From Rotaria sp. Silwood1 (taxonomy: Eukaryota; Rotifera; Eurotatoria; Philodinida; Philodinidae), in assembly GCA_905250075.1 (NCBI GenBank), contig CAJNOP010000001.1:7529634-7593633 (forward strand): a stretch of DNA of 64,000 nucleotides, read 5' to 3'. The translations under genes were made by a program, and so were the position numbers. Below the pieces are notes generated by a model. The model was not told the origin of the DNA. It saw only the letters and a program-made list of their open reading frames with translations, and searched no databases. How positions within the stretch are numbered: position 1 is the first letter of the stretch; each line of letters begins with the position of its first letter. Shown one piece after another: positions 16,442-29,700 of the stretch.

Positions 16442-18768
16442 ATAAACTTTACATTAGAAGATATGAACATATAGATCTGTGATTGAATTTTTTTTCTCTT
16501 AATTGTATTTACTACATTATTTGTGAAGCAAAAAGGCATTTAAAATCTCATACTTATTCTTCTAATAAACTCTTAAAAACATTGTAACACATAGGAAAGT
16601 GGATGTTGTGAGATCATTTTTCAAAAAATGATTGTCATTGTCGTAAAAGGAGCTCTTAATCCTTTTGATAAAGTTATTGACACGTAAGCATGAGCACGTC
16701 TCATTAGAAGAAAGATAAAATGTTCTTATAGTCGAGGACATCGTTAAACATGACATTTTGTTTGATCTATTTTCAAAGATAATGATAGATTTAGAGATAA
16801 GTGTCTTTAGCTTTCATTGTCTCTCATTTTATTTTTGGTATTGGCAGTGGGTCGATGTTTATTTTTCCTTATATTAAGACTTCTTATAGAGTTAACTTGG
16901 TTCGTCTACGCTATAAATAGAATCCTAGAGCTAATTCCAGTAGAAAAACATATTTTTCTCAAGAGAATAATATTCTTTGTTAATGGGAATCGAAAAATAT
17001 TCCAAAAGATTGTGCACCATAAACAATGCGTGATCGCCCACGAACTAATGCAACACTCAGAAAAATAGAATTATTTGTTTTCTCGCGTCATTTAATTATT
17101 ACTGGGTATCAAATTAAGTAACATATGTCTAGATAAATTGATATTTTCTTCTAATCTTTGTACTTTCAACGTTTTTTCCTGTAGAGAAAAGGATAAATAC
17201 ATAAATGAAGAGACGTATTTAGATTTCTTAATTTCATTGCTACCTTAAATAAATTGATGAAGCCTCGTCTGACACCTCATAGTCGATAAAGTACAATCAA
17301 CAGAGAAAAAAATCATCTATCAATGATATGTAATATTGTATTATTAAACATACGACACTTTTATGAGAAAAATCTAAATTTAGCAGTTAATCTTGGTTTT
17401 CTATACTTAGCCATGCTTGCATATTTGTGTCGGCATAACTCTTGTCAGAAACTTCTGGAAGTTGTCATTTTTACAAATTAAGAAAGGTCGATGATCTTCT
17501 AATAGTACTTCTGAAAATAGAAAATAAAAGTATACTTTTCTTTCAACAAGTGACGAACAAACTATGTTCGATTCAATTTCTTTAAATGTCTAATTCAAAG
17601 TGTAATAAAAAGATATGTGTGAAATAAGAAATAATTCATAGAATACTGATTACTATATGAAATATTGCTTCTGTATTATAGTAAAATATGAAACACTGAA
17701 AATAAGCAATCAATTTCAACAAACGTTTTATTTCAATCGATACTGATTAATAAGAAAATAAATTAGTTTTTGTTCGATTATTGATGTGCTTCTACAAAAA
17801 AAACGGGTTTTTAATAAATTGAAATTCGATACACTTTTCTCTTTCATTAATTTTGTTATTTATTTTGCTATCATAGAAATGTGTCAAAAATAAAATTAGA
17901 AGTAATATTTCAAAGACGTGACGTAAGGTCATTTAGTAGCAGAGTGATTTAACCTTTTGGGTACCGACCAAAAATACACAAACGCAAAATAGACTGGCTT
18001 GCCACGGCGTACATTTTCTTTTCTTAATGCAGGAGTCTAACATGAGCCGTAAGAAAATGATAATGTTGAAAGCTTCTTCTGTTTGACGTTTGTCTTTATG
18101 CAAATGTATTGAAGAAATATGTATTATAAGTGATTACATTAGTTTCACGTGATGAGAAAACTTATGACGCATATATGCGTCACCGATCACCTAACGGTTA
18201 ATTAATATTGAATAAAAAAAGGCTAATCACTGGGATGTCTAAGAGTAGAAATAAAAAACATATATACTTGTCGTTTTTTAAATAATAAAAATTGCGTACA
18301 GATCTTTCTTTGACATTTCGATAAAGTCATTCATGAATCGCACTTTGAAAGATTACTGAGTCGAATACAACCAATAGATGTCTACAGATACTGAAGACGA
18401 TTACATTTTTTTTGTAGGTAGTCATGTTACATAACGTGTCGTCATTGCTAATCGCTTTTTTTTTGTTGAATCATAATTATCGATTTATCTCCTATGCAAT
18501 GAAAATTACACCTTATATGTTGATAACATTTATTTACCTCTACATATCATCTAACAACAAGACTCTACCTATTTGTTTGGATGGTATGGTAGAACAAGAT
18601 AAGAGAAAAAGAAAAGGTCGTAATAAATAATGTAAGGGCAAAAATTATGCAGAGAATGCTTCGATATACTTTAGATCAAGAAAAATAAAAGAATAAAAAG
18701 AAATGTTTTGATAAAATGCTTTTCACTTGTGTTTTATTTTCGTGCTTTTAGACTTTTTAATTTTAATT
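16442..18768. other. Spacer between thymidylate synthase and aldo-keto reductase
   Basis: 2.3 kb, AT-rich. The thymidylate synthase stop overlaps an AATAAA-like signal (TAAATAAA). Open frames at 16817-17068 and 18424-18630 have no recognisable content or codon pattern. No element ends were identified. Confidence 0.4.
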
Positions 18769-19983
18769 ATGTCAGCTACAAATAAAAGTTCTAAAGAACT
18801 GATGGAATATAGATACTTGGGTCGAACGGGTCTTAAAGTTAGTTTGTTATCTTTTGGAGCATGGGTAAGTTTGTAAAAAAATAATAAGAAAATTTTCTGT
18901 TCTATGAACTATTTATAAAGGTAACATTTGGTGAACAAATTGATGCAGCTGAAGCATATAATTGTATGAAAATTGCTTATGATAATGGTTGTAATTTTTT
19001 TGATAATGCCGAAGTATATGCTTCTGGTCGAGCTGAAACAACTATGGGTCAAGTACTTAAGAGAATGTTCGAACAAGATAGTATTCAACGAAGTGATTTA
19101 GTTATTTCAACAAAAATTTTCTGGGGTACACCATATTATCATGATCAAGTTAATAAAGCAAATTTAAAAGGTTTATCACGTAAACGAATTATTGAAGGCA
19201 TACGAGGAAGTTTAGAACGATTAGGTCTTGACTATGTTGATATTGTTTTTGCACATCGTCCTGATTCACATACACCAATGGATGAAATTGTTCGAGCATT
19301 TAATTGGATCATTGATCAAGGTTATGCTTTCTATTGGGGAACATCAGAATGGTCGGCTGAAGAAATTCGAGAAGCCTGGGAAGTAGCTGACAAACTTAAT
19401 TTAATTGGACCATGTGCTGAACAACCACAATGTAAATAAATATTTAAATATTAATGATATAATTCTTTTTGTTTTCTTCGTAGACAATATGTTCCATCGT
19501 ACTCGATTTGAAGTTGAATATGCACGCCTTTATAAACCTCCAATTAGTTATGGTACAACTATATGGTCACCATTAGCATCGGGTCTTTTGACTGGAAAAT
19601 ATAGCAATAAACATTTTGAGAGTGGTGATAATCGTTTAGGTCTTAAGGGAAATTTATCATGGCTTCGAGAACAACTTGAATCTGGTCAAGGTCTAAATGG
19701 TCTTGAAGAAAAAAATGTTGATCGTATTATGGAAACAGTTGAAAATTTACGACCAATTGCTGAAAAATTAGGTGCAACATTAGCACAACTGGCTCTTGCT
19801 TGGGCAGCTAAAAATTCTAATGTAAGCACAGTTATTACTGGTGCAAGTCGTTCAAGTCAAGTGACAGAAAATTTCAAAGCATTAACATTTATTTCAAAAT
19901 TAACACCTGATATTATGGAAGAAATAGAACAAGCCTTAAAAAATAAGCCAGAACATCCATATGATTGGACATTAATGAATTAA
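18769..19983 (+). CDS. Aldo-keto reductase, Kv-beta/KAB1-like
   Basis: An NADPH-dependent oxidoreductase of the AKR6/voltage-gated potassium channel beta-subunit-like group. Three exons (18769-18864, 18921-19431, 19484-19983) give 368 residues of TIM-barrel sequence. Visible features are RYLGRTGLKVSLLSFGAWVTFG at the start, FFDNAEVYASGRAE with catalytic Asp and Tyr, STKIFWG with the catalytic Lys, and VDIVFAHRPDSHTPMDE. The cofactor segments YWGTSEWSA, WSPLASGLLTGKY and TGASRSSQV follow. Animal Kv-beta proteins have Asn in the FANRPD motif, whereas this protein has His (FAHRPD), so the classic Asp-Tyr-Lys-His tetrad is complete and it is probably an active enzyme. The N-terminal inactivation domain of Kv-beta1 is absent. 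It resembles plant/fungal KAB-like reductases as much as animal Kv-beta, so a non-animal origin is possible but unproven. Confidence 0.92.
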
Positions 19984-22112
19984 AATTAGTTTTTGGTTTT
20001 TATTTTTAAGAAAAAGAAGTAATATGCATGTTAGTCTTACTGAAAATAAAAACACATGAAGGCATTCAAATGTCAAAAGTAGTAACCATTTAAAAAGATA
20101 ATTACCTGTATTATATAAAATTGCTTATATTTTTGTCTATTGAATATCAAATGTAAGCATAAGATAATAATATTTATATTTTTGTTAATGTTCTATAAAC
20201 ATTAAAAAGTATTTTATACATACTGAGAATAATTTTATGGAATATCATTCAATGATTTTCAGCTTAATATTTTTTTCTATACACTATTGAATTTTGGTCG
20301 ATTGACATTTTGCATGATACAAAAATGAATTTAGATATATATTGAATAATGAATGATAATTGTTCATATATGTTCATCATTTATAGATAATCGATATTAA
20401 GCAAAATCATACCAATGTAGTTGCTCATTCTAAATTATTTGTACATCTAGATTATGATGTGATTGTTGACTTCAAGCTTATTATATGTAAAATTGAATAT
20501 CACGATGATCAAGTCATCAATTTTTTTTTTCTAGTGTATATTCTATTCATCGTTTAACGAGTAAATGTAGACGAGATTAATAAATTTTAAAAAAGGCTTT
20601 ATATCCTTCTAGTGATATAAGATAGTTAAGAATGCATGAGATTATTTTTTTACAAGGTTATTAAATAAGCTGAAAATCAATTTCATAGGATTATTCAAGG
20701 TCATATTATTTTTGCCGCATTTTGAAGGTAATAACAACAACATTAATGTTGAAGACAATACTAGGTTCACATAAGTCTATAATAAATAAAAATTAATGTA
20801 CATGATGGAATGAGCAGAAAATGGTTAAAAAGCAACAATCAAAAAGCACAATGAAAAACAACACTATAGTCATTAAAGTACATATCCAGAATTTAAAAAA
20901 GTGACAAAAATATCCATAATATCTTTACGTAAAAATATACGGCATAAGCTATATCGTTTTCAATAGAAATATTTAATCGATTCTGCATCACATTCGATAT
21001 CGGTCGCATTTAGACATATTAGAAGTAATGTATTGTTGGCACAGTTTAGCCAACAAATATTTTATTCTAATATTTAATTTCAATTTGAATGCATACATTG
21101 AGTTATTTAATATATCATGTCTAATACGATATTGAGCATAGTTATTTGAATATTTATCTTCTAGAAAACAAAAATATCGCGAAAAACAACGCAAAAATGA
21201 ATTTATTAACAGATCAAATTGCAAATCATTTCAATTTTCATCAAAGTTTAAAATTAATAAATTCAATTGCAATAATGTTTTATACATACAAATAATGCCT
21301 TGGAAATTTAACTAAAAGGTTTCAATTAAATAAATATTGAAGACTAATACAAAATTGAATTATGAAAAATTGGATGCTTCTTTATTAGTTTGACATGTAG
21401 TATGAATTATTGATGAAAAATTATTTTAATACAACCTACAAGTAATAACATGTCTATAGATTTCAGGTGTTGCGTTGATATACATAACTTTTTTTTTTGC
21501 ATTGTTTTTTCTGTCATTTCTACTTTTTGAAAAGCACCAAAAAGATCAATTAAAGAATCTTTCATTTATCTTATTTAATATTCGATAAACTTATAAATGT
21601 ACTTATAATAAATTAAGTTGACTAAACTTAAATTTCACAGTTTTGTATGCATGGATAGTATATAAGAAACAAAATAACAAAATTGTTTTTAAAAGTTCCT
21701 TTGTACTATCTATTGAATACGATTAGTTTAACAATCGTATTATATTCAACCAATATCATGGCATAGATACCATAGTTTTATATGATGAACACTATTCAAA
21801 TATAGGATGAATATCAAATTTAATATAAAATAAAGAACGGCTTAAAAAAAACGATATGTATAAGATCAAGAAAATATTTTCGAAAAGTTCAAGCAACAAA
21901 TTTTATACTTTTATAAGTATTTGTTTTTGATAGATCCTTTTATTAAGTTCTGTATTTTTAAAAATATCCATACTCATTCTTATTATTTAATTCAACGAGA
22001 AAATTCTACAGAGATATCGAAAAAAACTGATTATAAAAAACTGATTGTTAATGTTCATATATGCATTTCAAACACAATAATATAATGTAGAAGCATAGAT
22101 TTCTTTTTGTGT
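19984..22112. other. Spacer between aldo-keto reductase and protease-inhibitor gene
   Basis: 2.1 kb of very AT-rich sequence between convergent genes. No coding content, RNA gene or element termini recognised. An open frame at 20988-21224 (-) looks random. Confidence 0.4.
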
Positions 22113-22395
22113 TCAATTTTGTCGAAGTGGTGGATATTTAACATTTTTATTTGCATCTAAAATGACACGTACAAAACCACTTTTGATTGTTGCTTCAGCT
22201 TCTGGTGTGCCATCATCGACTACTTCAATATTTTGTTCACCTATTTTTTCAACAAAATAGAAGTTCATATGTTTTTTTTTATTTTATATCAATGTTCTTC
22301 TTACCATCTTGTTTAATTGTTTCAACTGCTTCTTTTTCAGATTTGCCAACAAGATCATACCAACGTTTGCGTAGATCCATACAACCACCACTCAT
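22113..22395 (-). CDS. Potato inhibitor I (eglin-like) serine protease inhibitor
   Basis: A small serine-protease inhibitor of MEROPS family I13. Two exons (22305-22395 and 22113-22240) give 72 residues. It has the family pattern: a W followed by DLVGKSEKEAVETIKQD (helix), a central strand IEVVDDGTP, the binding loop, then FVRVILD and a C-terminal PP. Aligned on the conserved GxP and VRV, the reactive site is about PEAE/AT, so P1 would be Glu rather than the Leu, Met or Ala common in eglin c and plant members. That would point to Glu-specific or unusual subtilisin-like targets, and this is inferred. No signal peptide follows the chosen start, so it may act in the cytosol. A TTTTTTTTCCAACAG acceptor lies 14 bp upstream of the ATG, with a GGGTAAGA donor near 22489, indicating a 5' UTR intron. 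The family is common in plants and rare in animals. Confidence 0.85.
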
Positions 22396-23983
22396 AGGTA
22401 TCGTGAAATCTGTTGGAAAAAAAACTATGAATAATACTGAATTTTGAGTGAAATATATAACATACTGCGCAATACTAATAAATCTTACCCTGATCCTGTT
22501 ACCAAATATTGACTGATTGTCATGGCTATTTTATACGCCATCTTTCCTTATAGTGAAGAGCGAATAACTAAAAAGAAGAAAAGTATGTAAATATCAGTTA
22601 TCTATAGCAAATATAACAACACCAGGTGTGATGACATTTTTTTAGTGATCTATAGATACCTGTATTTATGATTGTCTATATTTTCAAAATCCAAAGACAT
22701 TGCACAACTTTTTGACGTGAATAGGCAATTTCAGACATGTATTAATTTGAATCAAATCAAAAATTATTAATTCATTTTTAGTAATATTCTTCGCTTGTTT
22801 TGTTCTTTCTTCCGTGTGACGCGAGAAGTTTTTTTTCATGTATATTGAAAAAGAAAAACAGAAACTCATTCTTATATTAATGTGATTGTGAAAAATATAG
22901 ATCGATGAGTTCATCTGTTCATACAAGTACATTCAATACTTTTTATCATTCAACTACTATTACAATATAACTGGATCAATACTCGTTGACTACGATGAAA
23001 GGTATTAAAATGATTCTACGTTGCGAATCCTTGACTAAAAAAGATGATAAACTTTGCCAACTGCTTGATAATATTAAGCTTCTTTTCTTCTATGTTTGTT
23101 CCAGCACATGTTCTTTTTTTTTTCTTAAAGTATTCAGACAGCATCAATAACAGAATACAAAAATATCTCGGTAAATTCTATCTGATTTCTAATTGAAACC
23201 ATTGTGTGTATTTTGTGTATAGAGGCATTTGTTATGTTTTATGTTGTTAAGATATTTGCATTAGTGTTTTTTTAAAAGAATTAATTAATTCTTCAAAGTA
23301 TTATTTCATACAAACAGTCCTTTGGTCGAGACAATCTTTTAGAATGCCAATTTGTCAAACAAAAAGCCGATAATCAAATTTGATCTAACATCTGAAGAAT
23401 GAATCCCAGTTGATAATTCTTAATATAAAAAGAACTTGTCTGTTAGTGTATTATTTAATTGAATAAATAAAAACGAATATTTCTGGCTCATTAAGTTCAT
23501 TTTATATATTCAAATTCAAAATAAATGTATCAAAAATATTGGCTATTGCATTTGTGATGAATGAAATAAATGTTTGAGAATAACTACAAGAATTAATATT
23601 TGTAGAATAGCAATTCACACTAGCTCTAGATAAGATCTAGTTGTTGAATAACATATTAAAGACTGATTATTTTCTTTCATCTTTTTTCTTTTTATTATAT
23701 CATGTATTCTACATATTTTTTTATCTTTCGATGATTTGATCCATTTTAAAATTATTTTTGAGTTATAGTGTTATTAAACAAAATATCTGATGTCTTAATC
23801 ATATATTAATTTCTTTATTCGTGTCAATTCTGCATTTATCACCAAAAAAAACATAATTTTGCGAAAGTAACAGTCACACACAAAGTATCACGTAAAAATA
23901 CAGCATACCAAAAAAGAAAAAGAAATATTGCACCATAAATATATTAATTAAATTGCTTTCTGGAATAATCTGGATTTCGTTTA
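22396..23983. other. Upstream region of inhibitor gene and 3' side of SLC37-like gene
   Basis: The first 170 bp probably hold the noncoding first exon of the inhibitor gene (donor near 22489). The rest is AT-rich sequence with no recognised gene, including the 3' UTR of the SLC37-like gene at the right edge. Confidence 0.4.
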
Positions 23984-26401
23984 TTATATCGTATCATAAT
24001 TTTGTTGACGATTAGCTGAATATCGAGTTTTAATTTTGTTTATGACTAGTTTACATTCACGAATAAACAATGGTAAAACACAACAACAGGTAACAAATGT
24101 CTTAAAATTAGAAAAAAAAAAATATGAAGACATAATTTTCTTCACTCAAAAATCAACTCAATACTTACCATAAGAACAAAAAAATAGAAAACGAATCGCC
24201 AATCGTGCCAACGTTTTTCAATAACTGGAATTAATACTTGCCCAATAGCCGCTCCAAAACTTCCTGTTCCATCAACAATACCAGTTACTGTTGATAAAGC
24301 TTGATCATTGGCAGCTAATACTTCTTGTCGTCCAAGATCAGCCGTTATGGCAGCACTAATCATATTAGCTGGACCACCAATAAATACACCAGTCACAGCC
24401 ATTACAAATCCATTTATTGCTTTATTATTAGCTAAACCTAAATATTATAACAAAACAAACAATAACAACTGATTTAATCAAACATAATTATCACTAACTG
24501 CTAAAAATAAATAACATTGGAATAGCAATAAGCAATGCCGGAACGACAACAATTGATCGAAGACCAACAAGATCCTATTAATAGTTTTTTTTTTTGCTAT
24601 GTTCAAAATAATTTTTCATACAACTTACAGAGATAAGACCACCAACAATTCCACCTATAATTCCACCAACATCATATAATGTTGAAAGTAAATCAGCATC
24701 AGATTCTTGCCAACGAAATTTAGCATGTAAATAAAATGGAAGCCAAAAAAAGAACGAATCTATTATGTATAGAAAATTGATTTTAAATATTTAATTTCGT
24801 TTTCAATTAACTTACAATTAACTAATTTAAGACAAGCATAGCATAATGAATACTAAATTAAAATATTAGATTTCTAGTTTAGAAAAACTACACTAATCAT
24901 TTCGGATTTAATTTACCATAGCTACACCAGGTAAAAGCCATGCTTGAAAAAATGTTATTGGTTTATTTGCTGTTGAATCTGGCGGTTTTACAATTATTTC
25001 TGTTTCTTCACCTGTCTCACGATCATTGACTGTAGTTGTTGTTTCTAAATGATGAAGAATATATTTTATTTTATGTGAAATAGTATAAATTTAAACACAT
25101 TAAAAGAAACAAGTCCTATAATATGAATGATTTTTTCAGTTAAATTATTCGAACAATATTTTTCTCTTAAAAAGATGTCATATATATATATATATGCTTC
25201 AATATTGATTTTCTTACCTTCACCTGATACATTAACATGTGTAGCTGCCATACCTATGAAAATTATGTTTTAAAAACTAAAATAAAAAAATCTTTTTTTG
25301 TAACATACCAACATCTGCTGGTGACGGAATAATAGCAAAAAAACATATAATAGCACAACAAGCTAATAAAACAGCACAAACAAGAAACGGATATTCATAA
25401 CCATATGTAAGAAAAGTAGCGGCTAATGTTGCACCGAATATATTACCAACTGAGGCGCATGCACTCCAAATACCAAAAATAAAACCACGACTAAAAAAGA
25501 TATATTAAGAATAAGACAAGAAAAGAATAATTTTGGATTTTTTTTTCTTACCCTTCCTTTCCAAACCAATTTCCCATAATGGCAACTGCACATGGCCAAC
25601 CAGTCGATTGAGCTAAACCATTAAGAATCCAAAAACAAATATACCAAGCAATTGAATATATATGTAACCATTCGCTCAGTACACCAAATAGGAAAATCTA
25701 ACAATAGAAACATATTAATCTAGTTAAACTTTTTTTTTTTTGATACAAAAATGATCATACCACAACCGCAGTAACAATCATTCCAACACAAAGAACAATT
25801 CGAAGATCAAATCTGAGCAAGCAAGAAAGTTTAGCACTTTATTTTAATATAAACATTTGATCTTACCGATCACCAATAATGCCACTTACGAATAGACCCT
25901 GAAAAGAATTATCAAAACTGTATGATTAAAGTTTATCTCTAATTCATATTATCGTACAGTAGCATAAGAAAACATAAACACAGCATCTAATACACCCAAG
26001 AAAATTGTGGCATTTTCAGGTGAAGCAAAAAGACGTTTTTGATTCCAAATCTAAATTTAAATTGTCTCTATTTTTTTTAAATACTAAAATTTATTTTTGT
26101 TTACATCATCCGGTTTTATTGGATTGATTGTTTGATTTGCTACTGGACTCCATTCTTCAGCCATAGTTGATTTAACATTAGAAAATACTTTTCTTGCAGC
26201 ATGTAACATAGCATAGCTACATTAAATAATGTTTGTTTTTAAATTTCTAATTTTTTTTTAAGGTCTTTTTTTTTACCTAATAAATGTCAACATGAATGTA
26301 CTCAGATGATAAAATGTGTATCGATATTTTGATGGTCTTTGAATAAGACGAGCAGTTATATTATCATCAGTCTCTGGAGATCTGTTAATATTTGTAATCA
26401 T
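23984..26401 (-). CDS. SLC37-family sugar-phosphate/phosphate exchanger (MFS)
   Basis: Major facilitator protein of the organophosphate:Pi antiporter type (SLC37A1/A2 group), expected in ER membrane and exchanging glucose-6-phosphate or glycerol-3-phosphate for phosphate. Fourteen exons (26277-26401, 26105-26216, 25958-26050, 25867-25898, 25761-25812, 25552-25697, 25309-25490, 25218-25253, 25044-24917, 24852-24816, 24759-24629, 24574-24499, 24437-24169, 24100-23984) give 511 residues. Hallmarks are YAMLHAARKVFSNVKS near the N-terminus, LGVLDAVFMFSYATGLFVSGIIGDRFDLR (MFS motif between TM2 and TM3), NGLAQSTGWPCAVAIMGNWFGKEGRGFIFGIWSACASVGNIFG and FFFWLPFYL. The second half includes GGPANMISAAITADLG and DGTGSFGAAIGQ. 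A hydrophilic loop of about 55 residues with Glu/Thr lies between TM6 and TM7. The substrate within SLC37 cannot be told from sequence alone. Confidence 0.92.
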
Positions 26402-26792
26402 GATGAACAAAAATCTGAAATCCGAAAGTCTAAGTTTTATAACTTAAAGGAGTCACATATTTTTCTGGACGAACCAACTGACTGAACTACTGATAATAGG
26501 ACAATCGTACTTCATTGGTTTGTTACTCAATACAATCATTCTCCAAGCGCTACATTCAATGTAATTATTAAACTCAAATATATGCATGAAAAAAGAAAGA
26601 TTTTTAGTAAAATATAAATATTTTTTCAAATAAAAAAATAAGTTTAACGTGATTTTATTATTAATATAAATTCTTAGAAACAAATAGTGTTTGTTACCAT
26701 CGCTGCACAACAGCACGTAATGGAATAATGGTGATTAATATATAAAACATTTTATTGAAAATTATTTGACGCTATTTCAAGTAACTTCAAAC
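26402..26792. promoter_or_regulatory. Shared divergent upstream region of SLC37-like and IFT70 genes
   Basis: 391 bp between two outward-facing start codons must hold both promoters. The sequence is AT-rich. No distinct core-promoter element is convincing. Confidence 0.45.
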
Positions 26793-29700
26793 ATGGATTT
26801 CGAAAGTGCTAATATGGATATGACGTCCAAAATCTATTCATTGGTAATAAACTATTTCTATTCTTCAACTATTATTATATTCATATTTTTTTTACTAAAG
26901 ATTCGTGATAAAAAATATCAACAAGCAATCAATGTTCTTAGTTTTCAAAATCAAAGTCAACCTCGTGTATGATAATTAGCTATTTTTTCTATATTTTCAA
27001 AATAAATCAATTTTCTATTTAGTGTCGTCCAACATTATCATTACTTGCTTATTGTTATTATCATGCACAAGATTTTACACAAGCTGCTGATTGTTATGAA
27101 CAACTTGTTCAAATTTCACCAGAAATTGATGATTATAAATTTGCTTTTGGACAATCACTTTATAAATGTGGACTTAATGAAGAAGCTCTTAGAGTATTAA
27201 ATCAAATCGAACAGCCATCATTGATGAACAACGTTTGTTCTTTTAATATTCAAATAGAAAATCAAGTTAACCATTTTGTTTTACGTTTAGGTACGAAAAT
27301 TACAAGCCGCTATTTGTTATGCTTTGGATGATGTCAAATCATGTCAGGTAAAAATCAAAATATAACGAGGACCATTGAATACCTTCCTTGTTGTTTTTTG
27401 TTGGCAGAACAAACAATTTGTTTATTTAATAATATGCTATCTATAGAGAGAAAGTATGAACATCCCAGCGTTTCATAATATATTTAATTCAAGCATCAAA
27501 TGAAATTTGGAAGATAAAAAGTGATTTTTTTTTCATTTACTATATAAAATAATATTTACATAAATGAGATAGCGAAATATAGTGAAAAATGTTTTAAGTA
27601 TAAAAGAATCTATTTCGAAACTATTCAATGTTTCATCTTCATTTTCATACGAAACAATGTTGGTTACATCTTTTGTATCTCTTTAGTTTTTTCATTAATT
27701 CATATCTATCAAGAAAAATAATTAGTTATACATATAGCAAATCTGATATTATGTTCCGTAAGATATAATAAATTTCATATTTTCTCATTAACAAAGTTGA
27801 TATTGTAATAAAATTGAAAAAGAACGTATCTTTCTTCTAATTAGAGTTATATTGATCAATGTAATGATGATGATCCGGATACAGTTGTCAATACAGGTTG
27901 TGTTTTATATAAAGAAGGAAAATACGATGAAGCCTTAAAATATTTCACTAAAGCACAACAACTTGGTGGATATAATCCGAGTATACTATCAATTTTTTTT
28001 TTGAAAATTTTATAATATCTTTTGTTGTTTATTTGTTTTTGTAGAAGTATGGTATAATATAGCTCTTTGTTATTATGAATTAAAGCAATATGCTCAAGCT
28101 GTACAACATTTGGGTGCAATTGTTGAAAAAGGAATTAAAGAATATCCTGGTAAAGTAAAATAAGCAAGAAAGTTATTTTTAGTTATTGTTCAATTTTTCT
28201 TTTTTTTTTTAATTTAAGAATTAAGTATTGGTATGCAAACAGAAGGTATTGATATAACATCTGTTGGCAATACAAATACTTTACAAGAATCAACTCTTGT
28301 TGAAGCATTTAATTTACGTGCTGCTATTGAATTTATCCTTAAAAATTGTTTGTATATTTTGTTGCTAAAGATATATTAAAAGAAAAGAATTTGCGTTTCT
28401 TTTTAAAGATGTTGCAGCACGAGAAGCTTTAACTGATATGCCTCCTAGAAATGTAAATGAACTTGATATGATAACATTACATAATCTTGCTATTATGAAT
28501 ATGGAAGAAGATGCAACAGGTGGTTTTGAAAAATTAACATTTTTAATTAGTAGTGAAGGATTTCCACGTGAAACATTTGTTAATTTATGTCTTTTATATC
28601 TTAAATATGAAGTAAGTACAGTTTTGGACGAAAATAGCTGTCCTTTCCATCCAATACTACTATTCTTGATGACATTGAGCTGATATTTTGGAGACATGCG
28701 TACGACAATAAAGCTTAATCGTAAGCACTAACTCATCTCTCGATCGGTTAACATTTCTAATCTTTCATTCAAAAGCCTAATCTCCTAGCTATATCTAATT
28801 CGATTTTTATTAGAAATCACTTTAAAACAATTGAGATATTGTCTTGCCAGTAAGAATATCTGTTGAAGCGCAAATATTGATTGTTAAGTAATATGAATCA
28901 TTTCCACGATGAACTTGACCAACTCATTTGAAAATTTTAGTGGAAAGTTCTCATGAGTCGACAAGTCTGTTCCAAAGTCTTAGAGTCACAGTACTAAATG
29001 AAGTTGAATTAGTGCTATGATATAAATTTGCTATCTCCAGTCATGCTAATTGTTAAGATCTTGAGTATGTGTCAACGGTTCTAGTAATAATAAGGTAGCG
29101 ACCAGAGTTTATTGTTGCACAAATGCATCTAAAATATCAGGTCAATATCATAAACAATAGTAGTAATTTATGGGAGATAACTACGTTTGTCCACAGTTGA
29201 ATGCATAGATCAGTATACAGTTAAATTCAATATATTTATTATTTTGAAGTACTACGACTTTGCTGCTGATCTTCTTGCGGAAAATACAGATCTAACATTT
29301 AAATATATGGAACCATATATTTACGAATTTATAGAAGCTAAAATAGTTCAACAAACAGCACCCGAAGCTGCATTTAAAAAGTTTGAAGAATTAGCTGGAA
29401 CATTAATTGAACAATTGCGTCGACTTGTTAAAGAAGTACAAGAAAATCGACGATCGCAAAAGGATGAACAAGTAAAAAAAAAAGTACAAGAATACGATGC
29501 TACTTTAGAAAAGTATTTACTTTTTAATAATTTTATTTTCATAATTTTTATTAATTATTTAAATTAAGATATGTACCTGTATTAATGGCACAAGCTAATA
29601 TTTATTGGTTACAAGAAAATTATGCAGCCGTAGAAAAAATCTTTCGAAAATCGGTCGAATTTTGTAATGATAATGAAATATGGAAATTAAATGTTAATAA

